Assembly (NCBI GenBank): GCA_963995505.1
Contig: OZ023198.1
Coordinates: forward strand, 10,283,141 to 10,347,140
Source: Hypericum androsaemum
Taxonomy: Eukaryota; Streptophyta; Magnoliopsida; Malpighiales; Hypericaceae
Length of the DNA stretch: 64,000 bases
Reading direction: 5' to 3'
Positions 10,419-19,738 of this stretch are shown here, piece after piece. Under the pieces are notes generated by a model. It searched no databases and was not told the DNA's origin. It saw only the letters and a program-made list of their open reading frames with translations. The translations under genes and the position numbers were made by a program. Numbering within the stretch: position 1 is the first letter of the stretch; every line of letters begins with the position of its first letter.

Positions 10419-13400
10419 ATGGAAGCCGAAATATTGGAAAAAAAGTTGACAGAGGCGGAGCTCAAGAGGCAGCTCAATGCACTAATAGTTGCTCACCTTC
10501 GGGGCAACAACCTCACCGAGGCAAGCCAACCTCACTTCCTCTAAACTATAAAGTTGTCGTCTTTATGCTTCTACGAGAAGAAAGCTCCAATCTTTATGCT
10601 TCCCTTGGAAGAAAGTTTCATTCTTTTACATGTTTTGGTCATGCCTTAGTTTCCAGTTCTGAGTTGCTCGGAATTTTGCGTCATCTTCAACCTGTTTTGG
10701 TCATTGCCCTTACGGTTCCAGTTTACGGTTTCTTGTTGGTTTTCTTGGTGGTTGCTGTATAAAGTTCGAAAGCTCCAATCTTGAAGAAAGTTACATTCTT
10801 TTACATGTTTTGGTCATGCCTTTATAGTTTCCAGTTCTGGGTTGCACGGAATTTTGCGTGAAGTTCCCATCTTTAACATGTTTTGGTCATTGCCCTTACG
10901 GTTCCAGTTCTTGGTTGCTCAGAATTCTGCGTGAAGTTCCCATCTTTAACCTGTTTTGGTCATGCCCTTATGATTCCAGTTCTGGGTTGCTCAGAATTTA
11001 GCGGTGACGTTTCCATCTTCAACCTGTTTTGGTCATTGCCCTTACGGTTCCAGTTTTCGGTTTCTTGTTGGTTTTCTTGGTGGTTGCTGTCATTTTTGTG
11101 GATTTCTTTGATGAGTTTAGAATGGCTGTATGTTGTGTGTGTAGGCTGCAAGTGCTGTTGCATCCGCTACCTTGACCCCTCTGGATGTTGAGGCCCCTCC
11201 CGATGCGCTGCTCGAGCTGTTTAAAAAGGTTGTTGCTTGATGCCATTGCTGTTTTAAAGATTGTGTCCTTACTCATTGACTTGGAAGTGGATCATGAAAT
11301 GGTAAATGGGATTTATTTGATGAGTTATAGTGGCTGTTTCTGTAGGCTGCAAGTTCTGTTTCCTCTGCCACCGTGGCCCCTCTGGATGTTGACGCCCCTC
11401 CCAATAAGCGGCTCAAGCTGTTCGGAAAGGTTGTTGCTTAATACCCATTGTTGTTCCATAGAGCGTCTCCTTGCTCGTCGACTTGCAGTGAAGTAGATAT
11501 TGTTTGAAATGATCAATAGGGCATTTCGGATGGGACTTCAAGTGATGTTGGTTTGCTTCCATTGAGCGATGTGGGCACATCTTCCATATTATCCTCCGGA
11601 TATGGCTCAAAACCAGCTCGCCTAGCAGCTTCCGTTGATTTCAGGCAAATCCATTTCCTTCTCTTTTTCTAGTTATCAAGTTATTCATTTATTAGCTCAA
11701 TTGCACCTCCTCTTTCGGTATTGCCTTGTTGGATGGATGTTCAGCTGATGTTTAAGCATCACAAGTCAATGAAAGAGGTTGATCTAATGATCTCTATTTG
11801 TTTGTCCCATCAGTGCCCCTCATAACACCAAAGGATTCCCAAAGCATGAACCACGGCATCTTGACGAGCATAAGGTATGAATGAGCTGCTGATCAAAAGA
11901 GTTGGTTGAATTTATCTCTCCCTCCCTTGATACACCAAGTTCTGATTCATCTCATCCAATGCACTATATGAGAAATTGTGTAGAATGCTGTCAGATGTGC
12001 AAGGTTTAGTCCTGATGGAAAATATGTTGCCACTGGAAGTGCAGACGCATCAATTAAGCTCTTCGAGGTGCACTAGGAATTTTATCTGTTGTGTACTTGG
12101 GCTATTCCTTTGCCTGATAATCATTTTAATCACCATATCTACTGGGACAGATTTTTAAAGACAAGCAAACGATGGTATTCGAAGCGAGGGATGGGCATGT
12201 TAATCCGTATAAACCAGTCGTACGATCGTTTCCTGGCTGCATCCAAGTATGATCGATCGATCATCTATTAGATACACTCTATTTTTATAGGTCCAACTAT
12301 GTTGTGTTGCAATAGAGATAGATGATCAATTGTTTTTGAGGATCATCAGACCTCGCCTTCAAAGTTGAGCAGAATATGACTGACCCCTAAGGCTTCTAAT
12401 GTTTTGACCACTTGTTTGCAGCCAATAAATGATCTGGATTTTCATCCAAACAAGACCATTCTTATCTCTGGCCGCAAAGACCATACAATAAAGTAAGACG
12501 ATAGTTTCCACTCTCGATGAGATCCTACAAATACAATGATGCTTACAATGCACAAGTTTTCACTAGAATGAAGCTGTAAATCCCTTTAAGAAAACTGTAT
12601 TGTTTTTCAGGTTTTACGATTTTTCTGAAGTATCAACAAAGGAGGCAATCAAAGTTATCAAGGTACTTTTACTGCAAAATCAAAGCAAATCATTGTGAAT
12701 ATGTTTGTTCCTTCCTGTCTCCAGCAAGTAGTGGCATACCTCTGAGCTCAATGCATGATGGCACAGGACACTCATAATGTGCGATCTGTATCATTTCATC
12801 CAACAGGGAATTTCGTTCTTGCAGGCAAGTATTGTTTATCAATTTCCGTTAACGATTGAAGTACAAAAATTTTACAAGACAGAGATGATTTTGTGGACGA
12901 TCATTAAACAAGCTTATGTGCCTATTTTAACAAATGCTGCTGTTTTAGTATTGCAATGAGGTTGGCTATGATCTGCTTTTCCTCCTTTAGAGAAAAGTTT
13001 CTTCAACTCAAGTGATTGTTTTCAGATTTGTCATGATTCAACACACTGCTTTTAATATGGCGACACGGATGAGACTAAAACTCTCCATTTACAGGAACTG
13101 ATCATCCGAGTCCCCGCTTATACAACGTTCTTACCGATACATGTACCGTATTCACTCTCCCAGATGATTGCATTTGTGGACCTATAAATCAGGCCAGATA
13201 TTCATCAACTGGTACCATGTATGTAACAGCAAGTAAAGATGGTGCTGTTAGACTGTGGGACGTTGCAACCGCACGCTGTGTCCGGCCAATACTTGGTGCG
13301 CATGGAACCGCAGGGGCCATAAGTGCTGTCTTCACCAAGGATGAGAGGTGCACTTTATCTAATGAATGCATTGTATTGTTAGTAGGCACATATATAGATA

Positions 13401-14037
13401 GATACATTTGTTCTAAAGTTAAGTTTTAAATCATCCCTCGATGGTAGTCCACGAAAACTTCTCTTTGGCATGCTCGATTTTGTTCAACTAATTCCTTTTT
13501 GTTTTAAACCCTGCAGGTTTGTTCTTTCCAGTGGAAAAGATTCTACCATGAAGCTGTGGGATGTTGGTAGTGGAAAAAGGGTCAAGGAATTTTGTGGAGC
13601 TGCCCGTACACAACTCCGACGTCCGGTAGGCTAAGACTACTACTTTTTGACAAGTTCCTGTTAGACAGTTAAGTTTATTATTTCATAGTTATATTGACAA
13701 GTGCTCCATCCACTCTGTTTTCACAGGCTACTTTCAACGATAATGAAGAATTTGTGTTATCAATAGATGAACTCAAGAACGAGGTAAGTTTGTTTGTTCG
13801 TTCATCTTCTTTGTCAATGGGGGCACTGTATCTTCTTATAGGTACTAAATCTCTTTTCCCGGGGAACGAATGCAGATCGTTGTCTGGGACACTTTAACGG
13901 CGAACGAGGTGGCTAGGTGGCCTTCCACCCATGTAGATGCTCCTCGATGGCTCGAGCACTCACCGACAGAGGCTGCCTTCGTAACCTGCGGGAATGATGA
14001 TGATCGGTCAATCAAGTTCTGGAGGGAGAGTCTCTAG
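10419..14037 (+). CDS. CSTF50: Cleavage stimulation factor subunit 50 (CstF-50), WD40 protein
   Basis: CstF-50 is the WD-repeat subunit of the CstF complex that acts in nuclear pre-mRNA 3'-end cleavage and polyadenylation. Exons: 10419-10520, 11145-11228 (2a) or 11346-11429 (2b), 11520-11644, 11814-11874, 11984-12067, 12151-12246, 12422-12492, 12611-12662, 12767-12824, 13095-13347, 13517-13625, 13727-13783, 13876-14037. All phases agree. With one exon 2 it is 437 residues, against about 429 recalled for Arabidopsis. The N-terminal homodimerisation region reads LKRQLNALIVAHLRGNNLTE + AASAVASAT. WD40 units include VRCARFSPDGKYVATGSADA, INDLDFHP..LISGRKDHTIKFYD, YVTASKDGAVRLWD and VLSSGKDSTMKLWD. 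Introns 1, 3 and 9 use GC donors. Exon 2 is tandemly duplicated. The ATG at 10419 is chosen because the frame then matches the family. It looks intact. Confidence 0.93.
10612..11090 (+). repeat. Tandem ~70-bp repeats in CSTF50 intron 1
   Basis: About six imperfect copies of a unit built on TGTTTTGGTCATTGCCCTTA, CGGTTCCAGTTCTGGGTTGC and TCAGAATTTTGCGTGAAGTT. Copies start near 10,617, 10,681, 10,803, 10,869, 10,941 and 11,014. Two longer copies share a GGTTTCTTGTTGGTTTTCTT tail. The truncated CSTF50 5' copies at 18.7 and 25.2 kb keep only about two units, so the array expanded or shrank after duplication. Confidence 0.85.
11107..11500 (+). repeat. Tandem duplication of CSTF50 exon 2 with flanking intron
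   Basis: Two ~200-bp units, each with a polypyrimidine/TGTAG acceptor, an 84-nt exon beginning GCTGCAAGT, and a GTTGTTGCTT donor side. Exon 2a (11145-11228) encodes AASAVASATLTPLDVEAPPD...; exon 2b (11346-11429) encodes AASSVSSATVAPLDVDAPPN.... Both are phase 0 and stop-free. 2a is closer to the remembered Arabidopsis sequence at its start and at LLEL; 2b keeps PPNK. Confidence 0.9.
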
Positions 14038-14160
14038 GCTGTTAGAATGCTATGCTGTCAGTACTTCTATTTTTTTGGGTGATACGTAGTCAGTACATAG
14101 ATGGCAAGAGTCTTTCCATTTAAGCATCTTAGTGAATGGTGTAACTGCTGGTCTTAGATC

Positions 14161-14219
14161 AGATCAATGATGCTGATGTTATTCGAGGACAAGATTTATA
14201 ACATCAGCATCATTGATCT
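14161..14219 (+). other. Perfect 21-bp stem-loop downstream of CSTF50
   Basis: The arm at 14161-14181 (AGATCAATGATGCTGATGTTA) is exactly reverse-complementary to 14199-14219, with a 17-nt loop, about 125 nt after the CSTF50 stop. It probably lies in the 3' UTR. A less perfect copy is at about 17,488-17,575. It could be a small foldback element or a precursor of small RNA; nothing in the sequence decides. Confidence 0.8.
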
Positions 14220-14734
14220 AATCCTGAGACATACACAATCAAGTTCTGGAAGGAGTCTATTGTAATAAAATGACGATATGATAAACCACCATACCTCTGA
14301 ATTCTTTTTCGGATTCGGTTTGTGTTCAAATTCGGATAGTACAATCGTAAATTCGGACTATCTGAAGTGCTGTTCTTCCGCTGGAGTTTGAAGCGATTGG
14401 GTTACTGTAGTTGATGTAGGTGTTGGATTATACATTTATTAAAATATTCAGATTATCCTTATCCAAAAAACATTTTGGATTTTGGATAATTCTTATTCGA
14501 ATTTGAATAGTGAATCATCAAGAATATTACATGAATGTTCCAAACAACTGAAGAAATGAATGCCAAACAACTTATCAATGTTAAACATTGGTTGAAGTCA
14601 CGGAGAGAGAAACAACTCATCTGGAACCCATCACTTAGATAAGCATAAATCATTGAAGAAATGAATTTTGTTCAGACTTTACAGCTTTTTGTCTACAGCA
14701 AGCGTAATTATTCCTATCCTTGATGACAATAAAC
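14220..14734. other. CSTF50-PNM1 intergenic spacer
   Basis: AT-rich, no gene. From about 14,400 it is collinear with 21,890-22,230, marking the start of the block duplicated together with the PPR gene. Confidence 0.6.
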
Positions 14735-16084
14735 TCAAAGTAGCAAGATACAAAAGGAGCTTTCGCGATCAAAACTCAGTCTGATCTGCCTAAGACACCT
14801 TTTCTTCCTCGCCATCTTCTCGGGCAACTTCTTCTCTTTCTTTACAGCTTCAGGCTGCTTCAAATACATTAGATCCACTGGATATTCTTTGGGTGTTAGT
14901 GGCACCCCGTTGCTAACAGCTTCACTGAAAAGCGCATTAGCTCTATCGACACGATTGTGCGTGCACCACCTCCCCATCAACAAGTCATTGGTCTTCTCCG
15001 CAAGTTGGCACCCGTTGGCTTTCACCATCTCAAACACGCTCTCGCATGCTCAAGCCTCTCTATGCCACATAAAATCTTCAAGCTTATCACCAAACCCGGC
15101 ACTCTTCATCCGATCAATCATCTCATCCCCTTCGCCAACTCTCGCAGCCTGATACAGACTCCTAATCAGAGTGAGAAATGTAGTCTCGTTAGGATAACAC
15201 CCCCATTCCCCCATCCTAAAGAACAGACTCATCGCATCCTGCGTCCTTCCTAATCTTGCACAGATTAACAATCAACACATTGAAGGTCTCTACGTCTCTC
15301 GGGACACCCCTAACATCCATCTCGACCAACACCTTCTCCACGAATCCATCCTAAACGGATCCTTCTCCCTATATAGCCGACAAACACAATCAAGAATCGC
15401 ATTGTACGCCGATGCACCAATCTCAAACCCACCCCTAAACAACCCCCCAGCCAGCCTCTTCGCCTCATCGAGCTTCCCATCAACACACCAACCTCTAACC
15501 AACGAATCGCACATCTCCTAGTCCGGGAACATCTCGTCAGCCAAATTCTTCACCATCTTAAACCCGATTCCCTGTCCCTCTTAATCCCTCTCCATCCGCT
15601 TGAAAAACCCGACAACCTGCGTCGCCCTACGCACCCTAACAAGCCTATCAACCACGCACTCCGAAGTTCTAGACCCGGGAGCACCCTTACCTTGAAGAAG
15701 CAGCTCGTGGGTGGCCTTGAAATACTTCCTCTGCCCGAAGTAGTCCACAAAGAACGACACCGTTTCGTTGGTCTGGTCGAAAGCCGCCGCCGCCGCCTTT
15801 ACGAGCCACTGGTGGAACCCCAGCACCGACCGGCCGGCCTCGGGGACGTGGTTTAGGGCCTGGAGGAGAAGTTAAGGCTCAGCCTCTGGGGTATAGGGAG
15901 GAGGATCGGCGGCTTCTTCGGGTTTCAGGAGCTCATCGGAGAGAGATTGGGCTATGGGATTAGGGTTAGGGTTTAGGGTGGAGAAGGGTAGTTTGGGGAA
16001 ACGGGTAGGGGCAAAATGGGAAGAGGGAGAAGAAAGGCAGCGGTGGAGGAGGCGCCGGAGCTGGATCGAGATTAAAGGAGGCAT
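14735..16084 (-). pseudogene. PNM1: PNM1-like PPR gene, broken copy 1
   Basis: Intronless PPR gene like Arabidopsis PNM1 (At5g60960, an RNA-binding PPR of mitochondria and nucleus). It starts at 16084 with MPPLISIQLRRLLHRCLSS. After PPYTPEAEP a TAA at 15874-15872 interrupts the frame; copy 2 has TCA (Ser) there, so one substitution explains it. The same frame continues with VPEAGRSVLGFHQW and FFVDYFGQRKYFKATHELL. It then breaks at MERD-stop (15,581), where bases present in copy 2 are missing, and again near 15,340-15,520. PPR text resumes as EMCDSLVRGWCVDGKLDEAK, YNAILDCVCRLYREKDPF, MGEWGCYPNETTFLTLIRSL and MVKANGCQ. The tail is PEKMARKKRCLRQIRLSFD. With several lesions it is non-functional. 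It sits next to CSTF50, as in Arabidopsis. Confidence 0.88.
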
Positions 16085-16089
16085 CTTTC

Positions 16090-17105
16090 TCCTCTTCTTC
16101 TACCTCTGAATTTTGTTTTTTTTTTCTAATTTTATTTGCTTCGGTCACTAGGAGGAAGGAGAGAGAGTGAAGAAGAGGGAAGCTCCAAAGTCCAAAAGGA
16201 CCAAACCTGAGATGGTGGATTGGGTCCCGCAAGGTGAAATGGTTGTTGGGCTTGATGGGTTCCGATAAGGCCCATTTTCTGAAGACCAGAGGGCCCTATT
16301 TGACGTTTCTTTTAGTTAATTTAAATTTACCTTTAGGATTTTAGATAATATTGAACTTTGTTCTTTTCTCATATAAAGTTTTTTAATTTTTGTAAAAGAT
16401 GAGAATAGACTCTCCAATTTTTGGGAACCAGGTAGATAGTTGTCATCTTACTTACCAAGTGTTAGTTATTTGGGCTGCTTTTGAAAAAAAAATTTTGCCC
16501 ACGGCTAGTTTCTTTTATTCTTCAATCAAAAGTTCCAATATCACAATATTCGAGACCACGAATTCGAGTACTTAGAAATGTATCAGTCTAAAATATTTGT
16601 AATTTTTTTTATCTTTTAAAAATCTCACTCGACTCAAATTTTGAGTAATTAGCTCACTAAAAAGCCATATAAATACACTCCATGATATTCATGAGAACCA
16701 CCAAAATAGAAATCCACTCCAGCAAATCATTAAATATTGTATTTATATGATTTCTTAATATTTCTCTCTTTTCTCCAATGAACTTAGCGAAAATACATGT
16801 TCATTGTGCATCCATAAACAGGAAGTCGTTTTTCAGGTAACTGGCATTCAATGTTCCTTGATTATTGTATCTTTATCGTAAATTACTCAGATAAATCATA
16901 TGTTAACAAGTAATTTTTTAATAATATATTTTATATTCATAAGATTTAAAATACAATCTCATTGAATAAATCCAAAATATATAAAAAAAACACACAAATT
17001 CTTTTTAATTCCTCTGTGTTACCCTTTTTGTTTAAAGTTCCCGTTTTATTTCTCTTCAATTCTTTTTGCATGAGAAGAAAACCAACTTCACCACATAAGA
17101 ACCAC
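16090..17105. other. Intergenic; holds the empty site of a MULE
   Basis: Upstream region of PNM1 copy 1, matched to 23,580-24,060. At about 16,740-16,900 it matches 18,532-18,690 and 25,011-25,170 (TTCTTAATATTTCTCTC, then CATGTTCATTGTGCATCCAT). Here the 9-mer TTCTTAATA occurs once (16,752-16,760) with no transposon, so this is the unoccupied form of the site used by the MULE at 24,405. Confidence 0.75.
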
Positions 17106-17110
17106 AAACC

Positions 17111-17140
17111 CTCTCTCCCTCTCTCTCTCTCTCTCTCTCC
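17111..17140 (+). repeat. (CT)n tract in the kelch leader
   Basis: CT-repeat immediately upstream of the kelch fragment at 17,214, in the expected place of a 5' UTR. Confidence 0.9.
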
Positions 17141-17213
17141 CAATTTCATTTAGAGTAAAAATCCCGCCTTTTTTGCTCTCCACCACTGGGAATAAGAGCA
17201 GGAGAAGGGGAAA

Positions 17214-17367
17214 ATGAGATGGGAAAGGCTCCAAGAAGGTGTAGGTGGGCCAGGTAAGAGGTGGGGCCACACCTGCAACTCTGTAAGGGAAGGGAAGTTC
17301 CTCTATGTCTTTGGGGGCTACGGGAGAGACAATTGCCAGACCAACCAAGTTCATGTCTTTGACACTG
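17214..17367 (+). pseudogene. First exon of a kelch-repeat protein gene (truncated)
   Basis: The ATG at 17214 opens a 51-codon exon: MRWERLQEGVGGPGKRWGHT, then KFLYVFGGYGRDNCQTNQVH, VFDT. The GKRWGHTCNS and LYVFGGY motifs are typical of the first kelch repeat of plant kelch proteins. It ends at a good donor (ACTG|GTGGGT). No second kelch exon follows: after about 70 nt the sequence becomes a copy of the CSTF50 3' flank. The fragment keeps a plausible leader and start but cannot make a propeller. Confidence 0.75.
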
Positions 17368-17429
17368 GTGGGTCCCTCCCACTCCTCACTTGAGTTCCTC
17401 TCTTCTTCTGCGTGTATTCCATTGGTTTC

Positions 17430-17600
17430 AGTACTTAAATGGCGGGAGTCTTTCCATTATTAAGCATCTTAGCTGTAGGGTGGTCTTAGATCAGATTAAT
17501 GATGCTGATATTGATGCTGATATTATAAGAGGACGGACGAGATTTATAACATCAGCATCATTGATCTGATCTGATCTCAAGAGGAGATACACACACAAAC
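17430..17600 (+). repeat. Copy of the CSTF50 3' flank with the stem-loop
   Basis: Shares AGTCTTTCCATT, AAGCATCTTAG, TGGTCTTAGATCAGAT and the hairpin arms (ATGATGCTGAT ... ATAACATCAGCATCATTGAT) with 14,105-14,225. The 5' arm carries an extra TGATGCTGATAT unit. A further AATCTTTCCATTTAA fragment follows at about 17,790. Confidence 0.75.
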
Positions 17601-18047
17601 AAACTTCTTCTGGTGACAAAATCATCCATCCACTTAACGATGCTAAGTCCAGTGAACCAACTTGCCGAGGTACTATATGCCAGCCACGGTGATGGAATCC
17701 GGCCGCCTAATCTTCTCCAGCTTCTCAGATTACCCGAAACCCTCGACGCCAACATTCTCCTCTACTCTACAGCTATACTTTGACGGCAACAATCTTTCCA
17801 TTTAATCATCTTAGTGAATGGTGAAAAAAAAAAAACTGAATTTTTTTTCTAAAAGACAATATGAACAAAAATATTTAAAAAGATAATCAGAAAAACCAAT
17901 ATGAACCAAAATAGTGTATCCGGCTGCTAATTCTTGTACGATGACGACTAATATAATTATTATTATTTTATAATGATTATTCCATAATAACAAATGGTTA
18001 TAACTCATTCCATAACAAGCGGCAATACCGGAGGACGATCACAGTCA

Positions 18048-18341
18048 TCAGCGAGAGCGGCAAAGCGGACAAGATGGACTGATTTGAAACCACTTAACAA
18101 TACAGTCATCATGATAAACATGTCCGCACGGTGTTCGAGCCACTCGATTCCCAGTCCCCATATCGCCCAAGCATACCCTGTGAGGAGGAGGAGGAGGAGG
18201 AGGACGCGGGGGAGGAGGAGGAGGAGGACGCGGGGAGGAGGAGGAGGAGGACGCGGGGGGAGGAGGAGGAGGAGGACGCGGAGGAGGAGGGGAGGAGGAG
18301 GAGGAGGGAAGGAGATGGATGTCCACGTGGCGCCACGTCAT
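18048..18341 (-). pseudogene. Chimeric ORF: MULE start + Pro-rich minisatellite + RING-H2 fragment
   Basis: An uninterrupted 97-codon minus-strand frame. The ATG at 18341 lies in a MULE arm (MTWRHVDIHLLPSS). The GGA-type minisatellite then reads as Ser and Pro runs. At 18,181 this joins in frame to the last part of the RING-H2 gene: [47 protein letters not shown], stop. The junction replaces the first zinc-binding Cys of CRVC with His; the other seven ligands remain. The arrangement resulted from a deletion joining a RING copy to a half MULE. Whether it is transcribed is unknown; G-box-like ACGTGG motifs in the arm lie at the start. Confidence 0.6.
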
Positions 18342-18531
18342 CAAAATTTGGTGGTGTGGCTGGCCACGTAGTTCGGGCAGGGGTCGGGTAGGTTCGGGCA
18401 GGTCCGGGCAGCTGCCCGGGCCTCTAATTGATGTTAATTGGAATAAGTATGACTCAATTGATACGTTTTAAACCACAGGGTACTGACTTGATTTTTTGCG
18501 ATACTACAGGGTACTAAAGTGGACTTCTCCC
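18185..18531. mobile_element. Right half of a GGA-core MULE
   Basis: GGA/GAC minisatellite (about 18,185-18,305) plus the complete right arm, ending GGACTTCTCCC at 18531 and followed by the TSD copy TTCTTAATA. The left arm and left TSD are absent; the left side is RING-H2 gene sequence. It is the same insertion as 24,405-25,010, duplicated and then cut by a deletion. Confidence 0.85.
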
Positions 18532-18700
18532 TTCTTAATATTTCTCTCTTTTCTCCAATGAATTTAGAAAAAATACATGTTCATTGTGCATCCATAAACA
18601 AGAAGTCGTTTTTCATATATGGTAACTGGCATTCAATGTTCCTTGATTATTGTATCTTTATCGTAATTATTATCAAATCCTATATTAACAAGTAATTCTT

Positions 18701-19075
18701 CAAAAAGGCAATGGACTCTTGAAGGAAATGTTGCAAGGGAGAGGCGAAGAAGCTCCAGATGGGAGGAGGCAGCTTAATAGTTGCTCACCCTCACTCGCTC
18801 AGGCAAGCCAAACCCTTTGCTTTGGCTCTACTCCCTCCTTCCTGTATAAAGTTCGAAAGCTCCAATCTTTATGCTTCCCTCCCCTAGAAGAAGAGAGCTT
18901 CATTCTTTTACATGTTTGTTTTGGTCATACCTTTATAGTTTCCAGTTCTGGGTTGCTCGGAATTTTGCGTGATCTGTTTTGGTCATGCCCTTACGATTCC
19001 AGTTTTGGGTTGATCAAAAGAGATCTCTCCCTCCCTTGGTACATACACTAAGTTGATTCTAATTCATCTCGTTCA
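18701..19075 (+). pseudogene. Truncated copy of the CSTF50 5' end (copy A)
   Basis: Contains an eroded exon 1 (AGGCAGCTTAATAGTTGCTC against the functional gene, with an internal deletion), the AAAGTTCGAAAGCTCCAATC leader of intron 1, two of the intron repeat units, and then a jump to the TCTCTCCCTCCCTTG region just before exon 5. No WD40 exon is present. The following 19,080-19,660 is duplicated but I recognise no gene in it. Confidence 0.75.
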
Positions 19076-19738
19076 CTATATGACAAACTCGAGTGTATTG
19101 GATTCTGACATAATGGTCCAAAAGAATGAGAAGGTGAATAGGCCATTCTTATTACAAAAAATACCAACCCCATCCTTGAAATGATGAAACCGATTTGTAT
19201 CATCCCTCACAACTATCTTCCTCTTCTCTGGCCTCGAGATAAACTTGGTAGCCTCATGACACAAGCTCAACGAAGATTTTTCGTAATCCTAAGTGAAGTT
19301 CCTGCGCGCGCTGGTACTAGTAAGTCTGTACGCTATTTATTGCTAGTCTCTCGCTCGCTGTGATTACAACAGAGAGTCTAGGCCACTTCAAACCATGCAA
19401 CATTAAAGACTCTGCATTGGAGGGCAAATCCGGCTACCTTGATCCATCCTTCTCTCTCAGCATTTTCGAGCGGATTGTCTTTCAACTTCGAAACACAACA
19501 CAATCCCAGGAAGCATAGAGATTTGATAATTGAACGTGCTGACCAGGGATATCCAATGCGAAAAGTTGTTCAGCTGCCTAAAGTCACACGACGATGAATC
19601 TTGCAAGCAGTTAAATCCCCAGACAGACACCAGGAAGGACCTGGTCGAATAGGCAGGCATATTATAATGATTATTCCATAATAACAAATGGTAATAATTC
19701 ACTCCATAACAAGTGGCAATACCGGAGGACGATCACAA

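Noticed and set aside
11145..11429. CSTF50 as a pseudogene because of the doubled exon and GC donors
   Set aside because: All other exons join in phase to a full-length WD40 protein with no stop.
17558..17755. 65-codon minus-strand frame
   Set aside because: No recognisable motif and it overlaps a duplicated UTR-like segment.
19076..19702. Short minus-strand frames ([20 protein letters not shown] and the frame with DSSSCDFRQLNNFSHW), duplicated at 25,555-26,181
   Set aside because: Text hints at a resistance-gene or other fragment but is too short and unsupported to name.
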